A stretch of DNA of 33,903 nucleotides from PVC group bacterium (GTDB lineage: Bacteria; Verrucomicrobiota; Kiritimatiellia; CAIKKV01). Position numbers and translations under genes: made by a program. Each line of letters starts with the position of its first letter. The stretch's first letter is position 1. The stretch covers positions 1 through 33,903 of the forward strand of contig CAMDGM010000038.1 in assembly GCA_945898015.1 (NCBI GenBank), in the 5' to 3' direction. Of the stretch, positions 1 to 7,422 are shown piece by piece. Below the pieces are notes generated by a model. It ran no database searches. It was not told the origin of the DNA and saw only the letters and a program-made list of their open reading frames with translations.

Positions 1-594
1 CCCCGGTTTGCGGACGTGACGGGGGGCGTCCTCCGGATCAACGGGGTCGACATCCGGGATTTCACGCTCAAATCGTTGCGCAAGGCGATCGGGGTGGTGA
101 CGCAGGACACCATCCTGTTCAACGACTCCGTGGCGGCCAACATCCGGTACGGCACGCCGGAGGCCTCGCTGGATGAGGTCCGGGAGGCGGCCCGCAAAGC
201 CTATGCCCACGACTTCATCCTGGCCATGCCTCAGGGGTACGACACGTTGATTGGTGAACGTGGCGTGCGGCTTTCGGGTGGACAGAAGCAGCGCCTGGCC
301 ATTGCCCGGGCCATTTTGCGCAATCCGCCCATCATGATCATGGACGAGGCCACGAACGCCTTGGATACGGCTTCGGAACGCCAGGTTCAGGACGCGCTGG
401 ACACCCTGATGCAGGGGCGCACCGCCTTTGTCATCGCCCACCGGCTTTCCACGATCGTCAACTGTGACCGGATTCTGGTGCTGGATGCCGGTCGAATCGT
501 GGAGTCGGGCACGCACCCGGAGTTGCTGGCGAAGAACGGCGTGTACCGCAAGCTTTATGATTTGCAGTTCAGCGGGTCTTCCGATAACGGGTGA
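1..594 (+). CDS. MsbA-like lipid/ABC exporter, C-terminal part (5' end outside window)
   Basis: This is the 3' end of an ABC exporter whose reading frame is open at base 1, so the start and the membrane domain lie upstream. What remains is most of the nucleotide-binding domain: a Q-loop (VVTQD), the ABC signature LSGGQKQRLAIARA, Walker B with its catalytic Glu (IMIMDEATNALD), and the switch His in AHRLSTI. The run PTGG-like segment, INGVDIRD and VAANIRYG are typical of the MsbA/lipid A exporter group, which flips lipid A-core across the inner membrane. The nearby lipopolysaccharide-type genes fit that role, but MsbA cannot be separated from other type IV exporters without the membrane half. 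The last 26 bases overlap the end of the convergent gene on the other strand. Confidence 0.9.
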   Translation, partial: PRFADVTGGVLRINGVDIRDFTLKSLRKAIGVVTQDTILFNDSVAANIRYGTPEASLDEVREAARKAYAHDFILAMPQGYDTLIGERGVRLSGGQKQRLAIARAILRNPPIMIMDEATNALDTASERQVQDALDTLMQGRTAFVIAHRLSTIVNCDRILVLDAGRIVESGTHPELLAKNGVYRKLYDLQFSGSSDNG

Positions 595-1120
595 GAATGG
601 TGTTGATGTAGGCGCGGGTGGTGGGGAAGGTGACGGCGTTGATGAACCCGGCGCCCGTTTCGGCGCCCGGCATGGCCGCCCAGCGGCGCGCGTGGGTCAG
701 GCCGGCGTTGTATTCCGCCAGCGCAAAGGGCGCGGGATCGTCCCGGCCTTCCCAGCGGTGCAGCGCCCGCGCCAGATACCAGGAGCCGGCCAGGATGTTG
801 GTGCCGGGGTCGGCCAGATGGGATTTCTCGAAATTCCGGATCGAGGAGGCGTGAGCCCATTCCCGGCCGGCCGGTTCTCGGACCTGCATGAGCCCGATTT
901 CGCCGGCGCTTCCGAGGCAGTCGGCCCGATACAGGCTTTCACGCCAGATCACGGCCGACACCAGGGCGGGATCGAGGCCGTAGCGGCTTGCGGCGGTCTG
1001 GATCAGCCGGTCGTAGCGGTGTTCGCGGTAGTGCCGGAGTCCGAGAAAAAGGCCTGCCGCCAGGGCCGCGAAGAAGATCAGGGCCAGCAAAACGCGGCGG
1101 ATCTGGGAAACCGCAGTCAT
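569..1120 (-). CDS. Membrane-anchored lytic transglycosylase (SLT domain)
   Basis: A 183-residue protein with an N-terminal hydrophobic segment (about residues 10-28) and a compact SLT lytic transglycosylase domain. The catalytic Glu is E61 in VIWRESLYRAD, followed by the family's GEIGLMQV, the NILAGSWYLARAL helix and ALAEYNAG. Such enzymes cleave the MurNAc-GlcNAc bond of peptidoglycan to give 1,6-anhydro ends. The size and layout resemble small EmtA/Slt-type enzymes, probably held at the inner membrane by the N-terminal helix. The gene converges on the ABC exporter and overlaps its last 26 bases. It diverges from queA with 44 bases between the starts. No Shine-Dalgarno precedes the ATG at 1120, and the best promoter places the transcript start at the ATG itself. 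Confidence 0.88.
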   Translation of the reverse strand: MTAVSQIRRVLLALIFFAALAAGLFLGLRHYREHRYDRLIQTAASRYGLDPALVSAVIWRESLYRADCLGSAGEIGLMQVREPAGREWAHASSIRNFEKSHLADPGTNILAGSWYLARALHRWEGRDDPAPFALAEYNAGLTHARRWAAMPGAETGAGFINAVTFPTTRAYINTILTRYRKTR

Positions 1121-1155
1121 GGTGGAAGCGTAGGGGGTTGCCTGGCGTTTGTCGA
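1120..1155 (-). promoter_or_regulatory. Candidate promoter giving a leaderless transcript for the transglycosylase
   Basis: On the minus strand TCGACA (plus 1150-1155) is followed after exactly 17 bases by TACGCT (plus 1127-1132). Six bases then separate the -10 from the ATG at 1120. The -35 matches five of six consensus bases, the -10 only three, so this is a moderate prediction. If used, the mRNA would start at or next to the A of the start codon. Confidence 0.35.
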
Positions 1156-1164
1156 GGAGAACCG

Positions 1165-2223
1165 ATGAAGACGGCGGATTATGATTATGAATTGCCTGAG
1201 GAACTGATCGCCCAGATGCCCGCGCCCGAACGAGAGGCGGCGCGTATGCTGGTGCTCGATCGGCGGACCGGCCTGTTGCAACACCGGGGTGTTCGGGATT
1301 TTCCTGAATTCCTGAATCCCGGCGATGCCCTGGTGGTCAACGATACCCGCGTGATTCCGGCCCGGATTTTCGGGAATAAGGAAGGCAGCGGGGGACGGGT
1401 GGAGGTCCTGCTGTTGGAGGAGGAGAAGCCGGGCCTTTGGCTGGCGATCTACAAGGCGGCCGGTCACGCCCAGGTTGGCGGCCGTTTCAACCTGGGGCAC
1501 GGGCGCATACAGGGTGAGATTCTGGAACGCGATACGGGCGGGCGCGTCCGGATGCGGCTGGCGTGCGAGGGATCCCTGCTGGCGGCGCTGGAGGAGGAGG
1601 GGCTTCCGCCCCTGCCGCCTTATATCCGCCGGCCCAAAGGCGTGCCGGAAGACGGGGCCGGGGTCCGCGCGCTCGACCGGGAGCGGTATCAGACGGTCTA
1701 TGCCCGGTGGTCCGGCTCCATCGCGGCGCCTACGGCCGGACTTCATCTTTCCGAGGCGTTGCTGGAGGCGATCCGGGCGCGGGGCGTGACGGTGGTGCCG
1801 GTGACGTTGCACGTGGGGATGGGCACGTTCAAGCCGATTGCCTCCGAGGAGTTGGACGGTCACGTGATGCATGACGAGCGGTACGAGGTTTCCCCCGAGT
1901 CCGCGGAGACGCTCAACCGGGTCCGGCGGGCGGGCGGGCGTCTGGTGGCGGTGGGCACCACGAGCGCGCGGGTGCTGGAGACGGCGGCGGATGACGGAGG
2001 CGTGATCCAAAGCGGGAGCGGGCGGACCCGGCTGTTCATCCGGCCGCCCTACCGGTTCAAGGCCGTGGATGCGTTGTTCACGAATTTCCATCTGCCGTGC
2101 TCGACCCTCCTGGTGATGATTGCCACCCTGGCCGGGCGCGAACAGGTGCTCCAGGCGTATGCCGAGGCCATCCGGGAGCGATATCGGTTCTTCAGTTACG
2201 GGGATTGCATGTTGATTCTGTGA
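1165..2223 (+). CDS. queA: S-adenosylmethionine:tRNA ribosyltransferase-isomerase
   Basis: QueA transfers and isomerises the ribosyl part of S-adenosylmethionine onto 7-aminomethyl-7-deazaguanine at tRNA position 34, giving epoxyqueuosine. The 352-residue protein has the family's normal length and its conserved blocks: VVNDTRVIPARI, APTAGLHLSEALL, HVGMGTFKPI, TTSARVLE, TNFHLPCSTLLVMIATLAG and YRFFSYGDCMLI at the C-terminus. An open frame extends upstream to 988, but the ATG at 1165 is chosen because GAGGAGA lies 4 bases before it and the protein then begins DYELPEELIAQ as QueA does. It is divergent from the transglycosylase gene. No tgt or other queuosine gene is visible beside it. Confidence 0.96.
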   Translation: MKTADYDYELPEELIAQMPAPEREAARMLVLDRRTGLLQHRGVRDFPEFLNPGDALVVNDTRVIPARIFGNKEGSGGRVEVLLLEEEKPGLWLAIYKAAGHAQVGGRFNLGHGRIQGEILERDTGGRVRMRLACEGSLLAALEEEGLPPLPPYIRRPKGVPEDGAGVRALDRERYQTVYARWSGSIAAPTAGLHLSEALLEAIRARGVTVVPVTLHVGMGTFKPIASEELDGHVMHDERYEVSPESAETLNRVRRAGGRLVAVGTTSARVLETAADDGGVIQSGSGRTRLFIRPPYRFKAVDALFTNFHLPCSTLLVMIATLAGREQVLQAYAEAIRERYRFFSYGDCMLIL

Positions 2224-2232
2224 AAAATGATG

Positions 2233-2259
2233 TTGACGCCTTTGCGCAATCGGTATAGT
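2233..2259 (+). promoter_or_regulatory. Candidate sigma-70-type promoter of the pseudopilin gene
   Basis: TTGACG (2233-2238) and TATAGT (2254-2259) are good boxes but the spacer is only 15 bases. The A/T-rich stretch that follows contrasts with the GC-rich surroundings. The pseudopilin start at 2320 would have a leader of about 54 bases. An upstream in-frame ATG at 2227 lies inside or before this promoter and is unlikely to be the start. Confidence 0.5.
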
Positions 2260-2319
2260 TTTTCATTCAGTTTAAACAATTTGAATTCGGGCAAATCGAT
2301 TATCATAGAAAGGGTTGAA

Positions 2320-2895
2320 ATGGATATGAAAACGAAACGCAATCTCTGGGTTTACAAACTGGGTTTCACGCTGATCGAGCTGCTCGTCGTAATCGCGATT
2401 ATCGGCATTCTGGCCGGCCTGTTGCTCCCGTCCCTGTCCATGGTCCGTGAACGCGGCCGCCGCACCCAGTGCTTGAACAACCTGAAGCAGATCGGCCTCT
2501 CGATGAACCTGTATGCTTCCGATAACGACGAGAAACGGCCCAGCAAAGTGACGGATCTCACGAAGTATATTGGCGGCGACAGCAACGTCAGAATGTTCAT
2601 GTGTCCGTCCGCGATCCGGTCGCTTTCGGGCACGGCTCCGACGCTGATCTCGAAGCTCAAAGATTCTACGACCTATTCGAGCTATGAGTATCTTACCGCT
2701 ACGGGCACAGTTCAAATCGGGTCTACGATTGATCCTGTCATGGCCGACAAGGCGAACAATCATGGTGAAGACGGAATCAATATGTTGTTTGCGGATGGCC
2801 ATGCGGCCTGGTGGAGCGGAACTCTTGATAACTACAAGGCCACCAACACGACGATTACGACGATTACGCCTACAACGGACGCCAATTGGTTGTAG
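2320..2895 (+). CDS. Short type II pseudopilin (prepilin N-terminal methylation domain, FADGH tail)
   Basis: The 191-residue product has a basic N-terminus and then G15|[18 protein letters not shown], a class III prepilin signal. Cleavage and methylation would occur between G15 and F16, with E20 the conserved Glu+5. A helix with [19 protein letters not shown] follows, and near the end [18 protein letters not shown]. This layout is the DUF1559/H-x-G pseudopilin type that is greatly expanded in Planctomycetes, Lentisphaerae and Verrucomicrobia; the exact role of these proteins is unknown. It is shorter than usual. The start at 2320 is preceded by AAAGGG; a longer frame from 2227 would add 31 residues unlike a signal. 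The C-terminal Thr-rich tail is encoded by a small ACGATT repeat. The gene stands alone between its own promoter and a terminator. Confidence 0.88.
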   Translation: MDMKTKRNLWVYKLGFTLIELLVVIAIIGILAGLLLPSLSMVRERGRRTQCLNNLKQIGLSMNLYASDNDEKRPSKVTDLTKYIGGDSNVRMFMCPSAIRSLSGTAPTLISKLKDSTTYSSYEYLTATGTVQIGSTIDPVMADKANNHGEDGINMLFADGHAAWWSGTLDNYKATNTTITTITPTTDANWL

Positions 2896-2938
2896 TATGT
2901 ACCGGTAGCCGGCAAGAGCTGGCACACTAAGAAGCTTC

Positions 2939-2971
2939 AGGCCTTCGCCCGCAGGGGCGGAGGCCTTTTTT
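2939..2971 (+). terminator. Strong intrinsic terminator abutting the priA start
   Basis: Arms AGGCCTTCGCCC (2939-2950) and GGGCGGAGGCCT (2955-2966) form a 12-pair stem with one G-U pair and loop GCAG, followed by a six-T run (2966-2971). It ends the pseudopilin transcript. The only Shine-Dalgarno-like sequence for priA, GGAGG (2959-2963), lies in the 3' arm, and the priA ATG starts at 2976, four bases after the T run. Confidence 0.85.
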
Positions 2972-2975
2972 ACTT

Positions 2976-5195
2976 ATGCCAAACAGCATTGCCAGGGTGA
3001 TTGTCGATATCGCGGCGGACCGTGAATTCGACTATTCGATTCCCCCGGAGCTGCAGGGCCGGGTCGGGCTGGGATCGAAGGTGTCGGTGTCGTTCGGCCG
3101 GCGCCGTACGGAAGGCTTTGTCGTCGGCCTCTCCGAGACGTCCCGGGTGGGGACGGTGAAGCCGCTGCTCGGGCTGGCTAGTGGCAAAGCGCTCCTTTCC
3201 CAGCCGCTGATCGATCTGGCCCGGTGGGTGGCGGACTATTATTGCGCGCCATTCGAATTGGCCGTGCGCGCGCTCATGCCCGGCGCGGTGCGCCGCTCCG
3301 GCGACTCGTTCAAGCATAACCGGTTCGTGGAGCCGGTGCCGGCGGCGGTGGCGGCGCTGGATCGCGAGGCGCTCCGCCGCCGGGCGCCCCAGCAGGCCGC
3401 CGCGCTGGATGTGCTGGACCGGGAGCCGGGCCTTTTCCTGAAAGATTTCCTGGAGCGCCACGGCCTGCCCGCCTCCTCCATTACCGCGTTGAGCGAGAAG
3501 GGGCTGGTGACGGTGCGGGACGCGGCGGTGGCCCGTAATCCGATGGCCAACCGCACGTTCCTGAAAACGCTTCCGCAAACGCTGATGGACCAGCAGGCCG
3601 CCGCCCTTGCGCTCGTGGTCGGGTCCATTGACCGGCGGGAGCCGCCGGTGGTGCTTCTGCATGGTGTGACGGGCAGCGGCAAGACGGAGGTGTACCTGCA
3701 GGCCATCGCGCATGCGATCGCGGCCGGGAAGGGATCCATCGTGCTGGTTCCCGAAATTTCGCTTACCCCTCAGACCGTGGAGCGGTTCAAGGGCCGCTTC
3801 GGGGAAACGGTGGCCGTGCTGCACAGTTCGTTGTCCGAGGGGGAACGGCATGACGAGTGGCACCGGATTCATTCCGGCGAGGCCCGTATCGCGGTTGGCG
3901 CGCGCAGCGCCGTCTTTGCGCCGGTCACCAACCTTGGCCTGATCGTGGTGGACGAGGAGCACGAGCCCAACTACAAGCAGGACGAGGCGCCCCGGTATCA
4001 TGCCCGGGACGTGGCGGTTATGCGCGGCCGCCTGGAGAAGTGCGCGGTGGTGCTCGGGTCCGCCACGCCGGCTTTTGAGTCGACGTTCAACGTGCAGCGG
4101 GGAAAATACGCGCTGGCCGACATGCCGGTTCGGGTGGATCACCGCAAAATGCCCATGATCCGCGTGGTGGATATGCGCGTGGAGGCCCAGCGGACCGGCG
4201 GGGGGCCGGGTGTCTTCTCGCGGGAATTGGCGGATCTCATCCGCCAGCGGCTGGAGCGGGGCGAGCAGACCATCCTGTTCCTCAACCGCCGGGGTTTTTC
4301 CACGGCGCTGCTGTGTTCGAAATGCGGGTATGTGGCCTCCTGCGACTGGTGCAGTGTGGCCTACACGTATCACCGCGCCGAGGAGCGGATCAAGTGTCAC
4401 ATCTGCGGCGCCACGAAGCCCGTTCCCGCGGTCTGTCCCGAGTGCAAGGATCCCGCCTTCAAGTATTCCGGCACCGGCACCCAGCGTCTGGAGTCCGTGG
4501 TCGCGCGCCTTTTTCCAAAGGCCCGGGTCAGCCGCATGGATGCCGACACCACGGCCGCGAAAAATTCGCATTGGGAACTGCTCGGGGAATTCAAATCCGG
4601 CAAAGTCGACATCCTGATCGGCACGCAGATGATTGCCAAGGGGCTGGACATTCCGAATGTCACGCTCATTGGCGTGGTCAATGCGGACACGGGTCTGCAC
4701 GCCCCGGATTTCCGGGCCGGCGAGCATACGTTTCAGCTGCTCACGCAGGTGGCGGGTCGCGCGGGGCGGGGGGAGTTGGCGGGCGAGGTGGTGATCCAGA
4801 CTTACACGCCATTCCACCCCACCATCCAGGCGGTGCGCCGCCTGGATTACCGCACCTTTTACGACCAGGAATCCGAAACGCGCCGGGAGCTGGCGTATCC
4901 GCCGTTCGGGCGTATGATTTGCGTCACGTTCCGGGGGCCGTCCGACGAACGGGTGGCCTTTTCCGCCGATTTGCTGGCCAAGAACATGCAGGCGGTGCTT
5001 CCTCCGGATGCGATTCTCTCGGGGCCTTCTCCGGCGCCCCTGGCCCGGGCCAAGGGGTTGTATCGTCATCAGGTCCTGATTCGGGGCCCCGTCATCCGCC
5101 CCCTTTCGACACCCCTGCGCCGGATTCTGGCTGAAACTTCCTGGCCGCCGGACGTGAGCTTTGTCATGGATGTCGATCCGGTCAGCCTGATTTGA
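2976..5195 (+). CDS. priA: Primosomal replication-restart helicase PriA
   Basis: PriA is the 3'-to-5' DNA helicase that recognises stalled forks and reloads the replisome. The 739-residue protein has the N-terminal 3' DNA-binding region (about 1-105), a winged-helix region, Walker A GVTGSGKT at residues 230-237, a DEEH box in VVDEEHEPNYKQD, and the eight-Cys zinc region beginning CSKCGYVASCDWC with two further Cys-x2-Cys pairs (about 446-492). Helicase motifs IGTQMIAKGLD and QVAGRAGRG follow. The start at 2976 fits the family (an IARVIVDIA strand leading to DREFDYSIP). The length is normal. It has no separate ribosome-binding site: the GGAGG candidate is inside the preceding terminator stem, so initiation may depend on hairpin opening or on low-level read-through. 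Confidence 0.97.
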   Translation: MPNSIARVIVDIAADREFDYSIPPELQGRVGLGSKVSVSFGRRRTEGFVVGLSETSRVGTVKPLLGLASGKALLSQPLIDLARWVADYYCAPFELAVRALMPGAVRRSGDSFKHNRFVEPVPAAVAALDREALRRRAPQQAAALDVLDREPGLFLKDFLERHGLPASSITALSEKGLVTVRDAAVARNPMANRTFLKTLPQTLMDQQAAALALVVGSIDRREPPVVLLHGVTGSGKTEVYLQAIAHAIAAGKGSIVLVPEISLTPQTVERFKGRFGETVAVLHSSLSEGERHDEWHRIHSGEARIAVGARSAVFAPVTNLGLIVVDEEHEPNYKQDEAPRYHARDVAVMRGRLEKCAVVLGSATPAFESTFNVQRGKYALADMPVRVDHRKMPMIRVVDMRVEAQRTGGGPGVFSRELADLIRQRLERGEQTILFLNRRGFSTALLCSKCGYVASCDWCSVAYTYHRAEERIKCHICGATKPVPAVCPECKDPAFKYSGTGTQRLESVVARLFPKARVSRMDADTTAAKNSHWELLGEFKSGKVDILIGTQMIAKGLDIPNVTLIGVVNADTGLHAPDFRAGEHTFQLLTQVAGRAGRGELAGEVVIQTYTPFHPTIQAVRRLDYRTFYDQESETRRELAYPPFGRMICVTFRGPSDERVAFSADLLAKNMQAVLPPDAILSGPSPAPLARAKGLYRHQVLIRGPVIRPLSTPLRRILAETSWPPDVSFVMDVDPVSLI

Positions 5196-5214
5196 GGAGT
5201 GTCAAAAATATCAA

Positions 5215-5244
5215 TTGCGCAGATTAGTCGGTCTGAGTTATAAG
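5215..5244 (+). promoter_or_regulatory. Candidate promoter of comM
   Basis: TTGCGC (5215-5220) and TATAAG (5239-5244) are separated by 18 bases. The predicted transcript start is near 5251, leaving about 45 bases before the comM ATG, most of which is the terminator-like hairpin at 5266-5295. Confidence 0.5.
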
Positions 5245-5265
5245 CAGAAGTGACATTCCTGAACG

Positions 5266-5295
5266 ATCCCCGCGTATTCACACGGGGATTTTTTT
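5266..5295 (+). terminator. Terminator-like hairpin whose U-tract runs directly into the comM ATG
   Basis: Perfect arms ATCCCCG (5266-5272) and CGGGGAT (5283-5289) enclose a 10-base loop and are followed by seven T (5289-5295). The comM start codon is at 5296-5298 with no gap. The hairpin may end read-through from priA, but it also lies downstream of a promoter, so it looks like a premature terminator or attenuator. The only Shine-Dalgarno-like sequence, GGGGA (5284-5288), is in its 3' arm. Confidence 0.8.
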
Positions 5296-6834
5296 ATGTT
5301 GGCCAAAGTCATGTCCGGCGCCGTCTGCGGCGTGGAAGCCTATCCGGTCGAAATCGAAGTCAACGCCGGTCGCGGCGATCCGTCCATGGTGCTCGTGGGC
5401 CTGCCCGACACCGCCGTCAAGGAGTCCAAGGACCGCGTTCTCACGGCCCTTACGAACTCGGGCTTCAAGCTCCACATCGGCAAAATCACGGTCAACCTGG
5501 CGCCCGCCGACATCCGCAAGGAGGGCCCCTGCTTCGACCTGCCCATCGCCATGGGCCTGCTCGCGGCCAAGGAGGATAGTCTCGACCCTGCCGTTCTGGC
5601 GCAGTACGCGCTGATCGGCGAGTTGGCGTTGAGCGGGGAGGTTCGCAAGGTCAAGGGCGTGCTGCCCATGGCCATTCGCCTCAAGAAAGAAGGCATCAAG
5701 GGGTTTATCGTGCCTTTCGACAACGCCGAGGAGGCGGCCGTGGTCGAGGGCATTGACATTTATCCGGTTCACACCTTGCGGGAAGCCGGTGATTTTCTTT
5801 GCGGCGTATCCCCTCTGGCACCGTACCGGGTGGAGCCGGCTTCGCTCCTCGATTCCGGGCAGGCGGAAGGCGAGGACTTCGAGGATGTAAAAGGCCAGGA
5901 GGTGGCGAAACGAGCCCTTGAGATTGCCGTTTCAGGCAATCATAACGTCCTGGTGATTGGCCCGCCTGGAACGGGCAAGACGATGCTGGCCAGGCGGCTT
6001 CCGGGCATTCTGCCGCCGCTGACACTGGAGGAGGCGCTGGAGACGACCAAGATCCACAGTATTGCGGGCGTGTTGCCGGCCCATCAGGCGTTGATCGTGC
6101 GCCGGCCCTTCCGCGCGCCCCATCACACCATCTCCGACGCCGGCCTGCTGGGTGGCGGGGCGCATCCATTTCCGGGGGAGGTGAGCCTGGCTCATCGGGG
6201 CGTCCTGTTTTTGGATGAATTGCCGGAGTTCCATCGCAACGTGCTGGAGGTGATGCGCCAGCCGTTGGAGGACGGGGCGGTCACGATCTCACGCGCGATC
6301 GCCACGGTCACCTTTCCGTGCCGGTTTATGCTGGTGGCGGCCATGAATCCCTGTCCGTGCGGCCATTTCGGGGATCCCAAACGGGAATGCCGCTGCTCCA
6401 ATCAGCAGATTCAGCATTACCGGAACAAGATCTCGGGGCCTATGCTGGACCGGATCGACTTGCATGTCGAGGTGCCGGCGGTTTCGTATCACCAGCTGTC
6501 GTCGGTGGCCAAAGGGGAAAGCTCGGTTGCGATTCGGGGTCGGGTGCTGGAGACCCGGCGGGTTCAGCGGGAGCGGTTTGCGGGCAGGCCGGGTGTTCAT
6601 TGCAACGCCCAGATGAGGCCGAAGGAAATTCAGGCGTTCTGCAAATTGGCGCCGGCGGCGCAGGAGATATTGCGGGCGGCGATCACGGAGCTGCATTTCA
6701 GCGCGCGGGCCTATGACCGTATTCTCAAGGTGGCGCGGACGATTGCCGATATGGCGGGGGTCGATGAAATCCGGCCGGAACATGTTTCCGAAGCGATTCA
6801 ATACCGGACGCTCGACCGGCAGTGGTGGGTGTGA
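5296..6834 (+). CDS. comM: YifB/ComM-family Mg-chelatase-like AAA+ ATPase
   Basis: The 512-residue protein matches ComM/YifB from end to end. It has an N-terminal Lon-protease-like fold (MLAKVMSGA..., VGLPDTAVKESKDRV, NLAPADIRKEGPCFDLPIA), an AAA+ module with Walker A GPPGTGKT at about 222-229, the RAPHHTISDAGLLGGG loop, Walker B VLFLDELPEFH, a Cys cluster in AAMNPCPCGHFGDPKRECRC, and the C-terminal Mg-chelatase-like domain (FSARAYDRILKVARTIADM). In Proteobacteria ComM is a hexameric helicase that promotes branch migration during natural transformation; in other phyla the role is untested. The start at 5296 is fixed by homology, which makes the directly adjacent hairpin and U-tract notable. 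Confidence 0.95.
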   Translation: MLAKVMSGAVCGVEAYPVEIEVNAGRGDPSMVLVGLPDTAVKESKDRVLTALTNSGFKLHIGKITVNLAPADIRKEGPCFDLPIAMGLLAAKEDSLDPAVLAQYALIGELALSGEVRKVKGVLPMAIRLKKEGIKGFIVPFDNAEEAAVVEGIDIYPVHTLREAGDFLCGVSPLAPYRVEPASLLDSGQAEGEDFEDVKGQEVAKRALEIAVSGNHNVLVIGPPGTGKTMLARRLPGILPPLTLEEALETTKIHSIAGVLPAHQALIVRRPFRAPHHTISDAGLLGGGAHPFPGEVSLAHRGVLFLDELPEFHRNVLEVMRQPLEDGAVTISRAIATVTFPCRFMLVAAMNPCPCGHFGDPKRECRCSNQQIQHYRNKISGPMLDRIDLHVEVPAVSYHQLSSVAKGESSVAIRGRVLETRRVQRERFAGRPGVHCNAQMRPKEIQAFCKLAPAAQEILRAAITELHFSARAYDRILKVARTIADMAGVDEIRPEHVSEAIQYRTLDRQWWV

Positions 6835-6867
6835 CGGGGGCGGAGGCGATGGATTGCCTGTATTCGA

Positions 6868-7257
6868 TTAGCCACTTTTCTTAAAGAAGGACTGTTTGTA
6901 TTTCATGTCCACTTCCAGGATGTGGTGGGAGAGCCAGCCCCGCAGATAGAGGGCCAACTGTTGGCTGTCCTGGGCGGAGGCGAAGGGCTGCCCGGAGAAT
7001 GTTACGGCTTTATCCAGGAAGGCCTTGTGCTCGCGAATCTGATTGCCCAGTTCCCGGTAGTGGACCTGGCGCAACAGCGCTTCTTCATCTTGGAAGTGGA
7101 GGGCGGCATAATCGAACATTTTTTTGACGGTATCGGCCGCGACCGTTTGATCGTGACTGCCTTGTATGCCGTTGATCATGTCGATGAGCTGTTTGTGTTG
7201 CTCATCCAGCTTGGGGACCCCCACGCTGAATCCTTCCGACCACTGGAAAAAGGGCAT
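6868..7257 (-). CDS. Bacteriohemerythrin-like protein lacking one His ligand
   Basis: A 129-residue single-domain hemerythrin. The visible non-haem di-iron ligands are H21 (LDEQHKQLID), H54 and E58 (HFQDEEALL), H77 (REHKAFLDK), and H112 with D117 (HHILEVD). The position four residues before H77, normally His, is Gln (Q73, codon CAG). Hemerythrins bind O2 or sense oxygen or redox state; a lost ligand may change or remove O2 binding. The ATG at 7257 is preferred over a start 12 codons upstream because GAGGA stands 7 bases before it and the protein then begins MPFFQWSEGFSVG as its family does. No partner domain is fused. The gene lies alone, convergent with comM. Confidence 0.93.
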   Translation of the reverse strand: MPFFQWSEGFSVGVPKLDEQHKQLIDMINGIQGSHDQTVAADTVKKMFDYAALHFQDEEALLRQVHYRELGNQIREHKAFLDKAVTFSGQPFASAQDSQQLALYLRGWLSHHILEVDMKYKQSFFKKSG

Positions 7258-7313
7258 CTTGATTTCCTCGATTTTGAACGGTAGGCCATTCAAAGATAGT
7301 TGTTACTGCCGGT

Positions 7314-7342
7314 ATTATCGGACACGGGAAAAGGTCGGGCAA
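7314..7342 (-). promoter_or_regulatory. Candidate promoter of the hemerythrin gene
   Basis: On the minus strand TTGCCC (plus 7337-7342) and GATAAT (plus 7314-7319) are spaced by exactly 17 bases. The leader to the ATG at 7257 would be about 50 bases and contains GAGGA. The same TTGCC -35 recurs before two other genes in the window. Confidence 0.55.
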
Positions 7343-7422
7343 GTTTATAATCAGGCAGGTTGTGTGTGCTGTGTAAAAAATCCGCTTGCGAGGCTTCTCC
7401 GCCTTTGACACAGTCTTGCCCT

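Noticed and set aside
2970..5069. 699-codon open frame on the minus strand
   Set aside because: It lies antisense to priA, whose motifs are complete on the plus strand. The minus translation is His/Arg/Pro-rich and low in motif content, as expected of a GC-rich shadow.
6843..6860. Small dyad between comM and the hemerythrin gene as a terminator
   Set aside because: The stem has six pairs with one wobble and no T run on either strand, so it is not supported as a terminator.
7346..7351. TATAAT ahead of the first glycosyltransferase
   Set aside because: No -35-like hexamer lies 16-18 bases upstream, and the same region already reads as a good promoter on the other strand.
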